DNA from: DAOPXV01 sp035352535
GTDB taxonomy: Bacteria; Muiribacteriota; UBA9980
NCBI GenBank assembly: GCA_964545075.1
Contig: CAZJFS010000203.1
Span: 1-7,362 of the forward strand
Direction: 5' to 3'
Length of the DNA: 7,362 bases
Below the pieces are notes generated by a model that made no database searches, was not told where the DNA came from, and was given only the letters and a program-made list of their open reading frames with translations. The position numbers were made by a program, and so were the translations under genes. Numbering within the stretch: the stretch's first letter is position 1; every line of letters starts with the position of its first letter. Positions 4,225 to 7,362 of this stretch are shown here, piece by piece.

Positions 4225-7017
4225 ATGATGAGCGTGCAAGATCGGAAAACTATCCTTATCGTTGAGGACGATGCTTTTACCGCAAATTTCACATCCCGGC
4301 TCATACAAAAAGCCGGATTCAACGTGATCAGCGCGAATACCGGCGAGGCCGCTTTGGAGATCGCGTCAAGCGATGAAAAGATAAATCTCATTCTCATGGA
4401 CATAGAACTCGGCAGCGGTATCGACGGCCCTGAAACGGCCAGACGGATCCTCGAAAAGCGAAATCTCCCGATCGTCTTCACAACCACGCATTCTGAAAAG
4501 GAATACGTGGAAAAGGTTAAAAACATCAATCGCTACGGCTATGTATTGAAAAATTCAGGCGCCTTCGTCCTGCGTTCGTCGATCGAAATGGCGCTGGAAC
4601 TGTTCGAAGCGAATATGAACCTGGAAAAAAACATGAAAGAGCTGCGCGAGAGCGAAGAAAAGATCCGCAACCTTCTCGTTGAAAAAGAAATCGCCTCCAA
4701 TATCTCCAAAAACTCTTTAGAACTCTTGAACAGCGTTTTAAACAGTTCCAGCGACGGAATAATCGTCATGCGGCCCGTCGAAGATGAAAACTGCAAGATC
4801 GTTGATTATAAGTGCGTATTTTCAAACAAGGTCGCTAATTTTTTATTGGGATATGAAGGGAACGCATTAAACGGCGAACCGCTCGGCGCGTTGATCTATC
4901 ATATCAACGAAGGCGGCCTTTTCAACATGTATTCAAAAACATTTAAAACGGGGATGCCGCTTTATTACGACCATTCGCTGATGTTCAACGGCGAAAAATC
5001 CTGGTTCCAATTTTACGCCGTCAAGCATAGGGAATATATAATAACGGTTTTCACGGACGTTTCCTATAAAAAAGAGGCTGAAAAAACGCTTCAGGAACAA
5101 TTATTTTTAAATGAAGTTATATTAGACAGCATTACCGATCCCATGATGTTAATAAACGGGCAAAAACGCATATTGATATTTAATAAAGCGGCTGAAATGC
5201 TTGGAGCCGCCGATTATAAGCGGTGCTGGGAACTGCGGTGCGATAAAGAATGTTTTATAAAAAAAGAAGATATCGACGCGAATGAAGGCCAATTTCAAAT
5301 TCTCGACGTTGCCATATCGAACAATATGGCATTTGACGTCAAGGAAATCAGGATGTTTGAAAAAATATGGCACGTGCATATCCTTCCGGTATATAATGAC
5401 ACATACCTGTTTTACGCCACCGATATAACCGTATATAAGGACATGGAGGAAAAGCTGAAAAAAACCGCTGAAATCGCTGACTCGGCGAACAAAATTAAAG
5501 GGCGATTTCTGGCGATCATGAGCCATGAAATTAGGACGCCGATGAACAGCATAATCGGTTTTTCGGATCTTCTGGACAGGACGGAATTAAATTTCGAACA
5601 AAAGGAAATGCTTCATTACATAAGAACCAGCGGGCGCGCGCTGCTTGATTTGATCAACGACATACTTGACTTTTCCAAGATCGAAGCCAATAAAATTTAT
5701 ATTGAAAAAATTGAATTCAATCTCATAGACGTTATTTATGAGGTTTACAGCATATCTAAAATAAGCGCGATAAACAAAAATATCGAACTTACTTATTCGA
5801 TAGACGCCCGCCAGAATTATAATTTGCTTGGCGATCCGTCAAGGCTCAGGCAGATAATTCTCAATCTTACGACCAACGCCATAAAGTTCACCGAAAAAGG
5901 CCGCGTAACAATCAATAGCGAATTAATATCCGACACTGATACGGATTCATTGATTAAAATTTCGATCGCCGACAGCGGTATCGGCATCGCCGCAGACGAG
6001 CAGGAAAAAATATTTCATCCCTTTGTCCAGGCCGACGGCACGGTAACGCGAAAATTTGGCGGCACCGGCCTGGGGCTTTCAATTTCCAACGAACTTGTAA
6101 AGCTCATGGGCGGCGAAAAGATATTTATCGAGAGCAGGGAAGGGAAAGGCAGCACTTTTTATTTCATCATAAAATTTAAAAAATGCGGTATTTTTTCAGA
6201 TAAAAAAACGCCCGCCGAGGACACCGTGAAAACGGCCAAAATCGATACATCCAAACGCTATAAAGTGCTTTTCGCTGAAGACAACGAGACGAACATCGTA
6301 CTCGGATTAAATCTGCTTCAATCTTCGGGATTTGATGTAACCGTGGCCGAAAACGGCAAAGTCGCCGTCGAAAAAGCGAGTTCGGATAAATTCGATATTA
6401 TTTTGATGGACGTTCAAATGCCGGTGCTTGACGGACTCGAGGCGACAAAGCAGATCAGACAATTAAAAATAAAAACGCCGATAATCGCGATGACCGCGAC
6501 CGCGATGAAAGAGAACAAACTTGATTGCATAAATGCCGGAATGGATTCCTTCATTTCCAAACCTTTGAATATCGACCAATTTATAAACGAGATCATTAAA
6601 TTCATCAATTACGGAAAAGAATCGACGGAAAACCAAAAAAACATTGAAACTTCAGATGCTTCAAGCGAACCGGCGGAGGAAGTTAAAATCATTGATATCG
6701 AAAAACTTAAAAAAAACATGGGCGGTAAAAAAGACCTTATAAAGGACGCCATTTCAATGTTCAACGAATACCATGAAAAATATATGCTGGAAATACATAA
6801 GGCGGTCAGCGATCGAGACTCGAAAAAGCTCAAATTTTCAGCGCACAAGCTGAAAGGAACGGCTCTGATGGCTGGAGCTATGCGGGTGGCTAACATTTTA
6901 TCGGCACTGGAAAAAATGGGCGAAGACGACACGCTGGAAACCTCCGCCGATCTTTTTAAAAGCGTCGAGGCTGAAATCGACGCTTTTAAAAAAGAAATAC
7001 AAACTATTCAATTATAA
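4225..7017 (+). CDS. Hybrid sensor histidine kinase, REC-PAS-PAS-HisKA-HATPase-REC-HPt
   Basis: A 930-residue kinase with no membrane segment or signal peptide, so cytoplasmic. Receiver 1 (about 8-125) has Glu14/Asp15/Asp16, Asp59, Thr86/87 and Lys109, with Asn110 instead of the usual Pro. A helical, coiled-coil-like linker (about 127-170) joins PAS1 (about 167-285) and PAS2 (about 294-408). PAS2 contains Cys334, Cys339 and Cys343 in RCWELRCDKEC. HisKA has the phosphorylated His434 (MSHEIRTP). The ATPase domain shows the N box (Asn551), DSGIGI (583-588) and GGTGLGL (612-618). Receiver 2 has Asp686, Asp729 (LMDVQMP), Thr757 and Lys779-Pro780. The C-terminal HPt has His874 in AHKLKGTA. The family passes phosphate His434 to Asp729 to His874 and on to a separate receiver. 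No such regulator is adjacent except the two-receiver protein at 159-1436. Receiver 1 suggests input from another kinase. The signal sensed is unknown. Confidence 0.95.
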   Translation: MMSVQDRKTILIVEDDAFTANFTSRLIQKAGFNVISANTGEAALEIASSDEKINLILMDIELGSGIDGPETARRILEKRNLPIVFTTTHSEKEYVEKVKNINRYGYVLKNSGAFVLRSSIEMALELFEANMNLEKNMKELRESEEKIRNLLVEKEIASNISKNSLELLNSVLNSSSDGIIVMRPVEDENCKIVDYKCVFSNKVANFLLGYEGNALNGEPLGALIYHINEGGLFNMYSKTFKTGMPLYYDHSLMFNGEKSWFQFYAVKHREYIITVFTDVSYKKEAEKTLQEQLFLNEVILDSITDPMMLINGQKRILIFNKAAEMLGAADYKRCWELRCDKECFIKKEDIDANEGQFQILDVAISNNMAFDVKEIRMFEKIWHVHILPVYNDTYLFYATDITVYKDMEEKLKKTAEIADSANKIKGRFLAIMSHEIRTPMNSIIGFSDLLDRTELNFEQKEMLHYIRTSGRALLDLINDILDFSKIEANKIYIEKIEFNLIDVIYEVYSISKISAINKNIELTYSIDARQNYNLLGDPSRLRQIILNLTTNAIKFTEKGRVTINSELISDTDTDSLIKISIADSGIGIAADEQEKIFHPFVQADGTVTRKFGGTGLGLSISNELVKLMGGEKIFIESREGKGSTFYFIIKFKKCGIFSDKKTPAEDTVKTAKIDTSKRYKVLFAEDNETNIVLGLNLLQSSGFDVTVAENGKVAVEKASSDKFDIILMDVQMPVLDGLEATKQIRQLKIKTPIIAMTATAMKENKLDCINAGMDSFISKPLNIDQFINEIIKFINYGKESTENQKNIETSDASSEPAEEVKIIDIEKLKKNMGGKKDLIKDAISMFNEYHEKYMLEIHKAVSDRDSKKLKFSAHKLKGTALMAGAMRVANILSALEKMGEDDTLETSADLFKSVEAEIDAFKKEIQTIQL

Positions 7018-7039
7018 AACGCCGGAAAAATACCGGTTT
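7017..7039. terminator. Weak bidirectional hairpin between convergent genes
   Basis: CCGG (7022-7025) and CCGG (7033-7036) pair around an AAAAATA loop; flanking AAA (7017-7019) and TTT (7037-7039) could extend the stem past a bulge. The gap between the kinase stop and the peptidase stop is only 20 bases. The stem is short and the T runs are brief, so its termination strength is doubtful. Confidence 0.35.
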
Positions 7040-7362
7040 AAGCGAGTTTCGCTATATTCACGATAGTTTTTACCGCAAATTCCATCGCCCTTACCGAAGC
7101 CCATTCGTTCTTGCTGTGCGGGTTGAACATTCCCGCGAAAAGATTGAGCGTCGGGATGCCCATGAACGTAAGGCGCGCCCCGTCGGTGCCTCCCCGTATC
7201 GCCCTGTAAAAAGGCTTCAACCCTGCATCTTTAACAGCCCGTTCGGTCAGTTTCATGAAATCCGGATGTTTTTTTATTATAACGCCCATATTCTGGTATT
7301 GATCTTTTATCGTAAGTTTTATTTTGACGCCGGCAAACTCTTTCTGAACGGATTTAACTATA
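7038..7362 (-). CDS. pepT: Peptidase T, C-terminal fragment (cut by the window edge)
   Basis: The last 107 residues of a gene that begins beyond the right edge; the family is about 400 residues, so roughly three quarters is missing. Peptidase T is a cytoplasmic zinc aminotripeptidase of the M20 family that releases the N-terminal residue of tripeptides. The fragment contains the diagnostic block IRGGTDGARLTFMGIP followed by NLFAG and NPHSKNEW. The His in NPHSK matches the C-terminal zinc ligand of E. coli PepT (YNYHGKHE), and the Arg of RGGTDG is in the substrate-binding region. The frame is open to the edge and ends in TAA. It converges on the kinase, with no sign of a shared function. The gene is a housekeeping peptide-salvage enzyme. 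Confidence 0.92.
   Translation of the reverse strand, partial: IVKSVQKEFAGVKIKLTIKDQYQNMGVIIKKHPDFMKLTERAVKDAGLKPFYRAIRGGTDGARLTFMGIPTLNLFAGMFNPHSKNEWASVRAMEFAVKTIVNIAKLA

Noticed and set aside
1..7362. Mobile element, CRISPR array, tRNA or rRNA
   Set aside because: I saw no terminal inverted repeats with a transposase, no regularly spaced repeats, and no tRNA-like or rRNA-like segments. The only large repeat is the esterase gene duplication.

Overview
The window holds five protein-coding loci from what looks like a diderm, probably uncultured bacterium of moderate GC. Coding regions are richer in GC than the AT-rich gaps. Two genes carry Sec-type signal peptides, the promoters look like sigma-70 type with extended -10 elements, and the signalling proteins are large multidomain types. 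The phylum cannot be fixed from the sequence. The first receiver of the large kinase has a YGYVLKNSG segment that I associate, from memory, with REC-PAS kinases of spirochaetes and deltaproteobacteria-like groups, which is only a weak hint.

Layout. Bases 1-158 have no convincing gene. A minus-strand gene (159-1436) encodes a response regulator with two receivers and a PAS domain but no DNA-binding or enzymatic output. Its first receiver is degenerate. An AT-rich divergent promoter region (1437-1656) separates it from two plus-strand genes in tandem (1657-2877 and 2916-4118). Both encode secreted proteins with an N-terminal CBM20-like starch-binding domain and a C-terminal esterase-D-type alpha/beta hydrolase. 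They are clear paralogues 38 bases apart. The second is broken by a single in-frame TAG at codon 239, exactly where the first has a tyrosine (TAC). Both flanks stay in frame and the catalytic motifs lie beyond the stop. A hairpin overlaps the end of this pair.

Next, after its own promoter, comes a 930-residue cytoplasmic hybrid kinase (4225-7017) arranged REC-PAS-PAS-HisKA-HATPase-REC-HPt. Its second PAS carries a CW-type cysteine cluster. A convergent gene at the right edge (7038 to beyond 7362, minus strand) is the C-terminal quarter of peptidase T.

How they may work together. The kinase contains a whole phosphorelay (His434, Asp729, His874), and its N-terminal receiver (Asp59) could take input from another kinase. 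The two-receiver regulator has no output domain, so it is plausibly a relay partner or protein-interaction node for this kinase; that is inference from proximity only. The esterase pair is likely an exported polysaccharide- or ester-processing unit. Nothing in the sequence shows that the signalling genes control it. I see no mobile element, CRISPR array, tRNA or rRNA, and no strong case for a wholly new system. The most useful leads are the in-frame TAG, the cysteine-bearing PAS, the degenerate receiver, and the dyad symmetries at the starts of the regulator and kinase genes.
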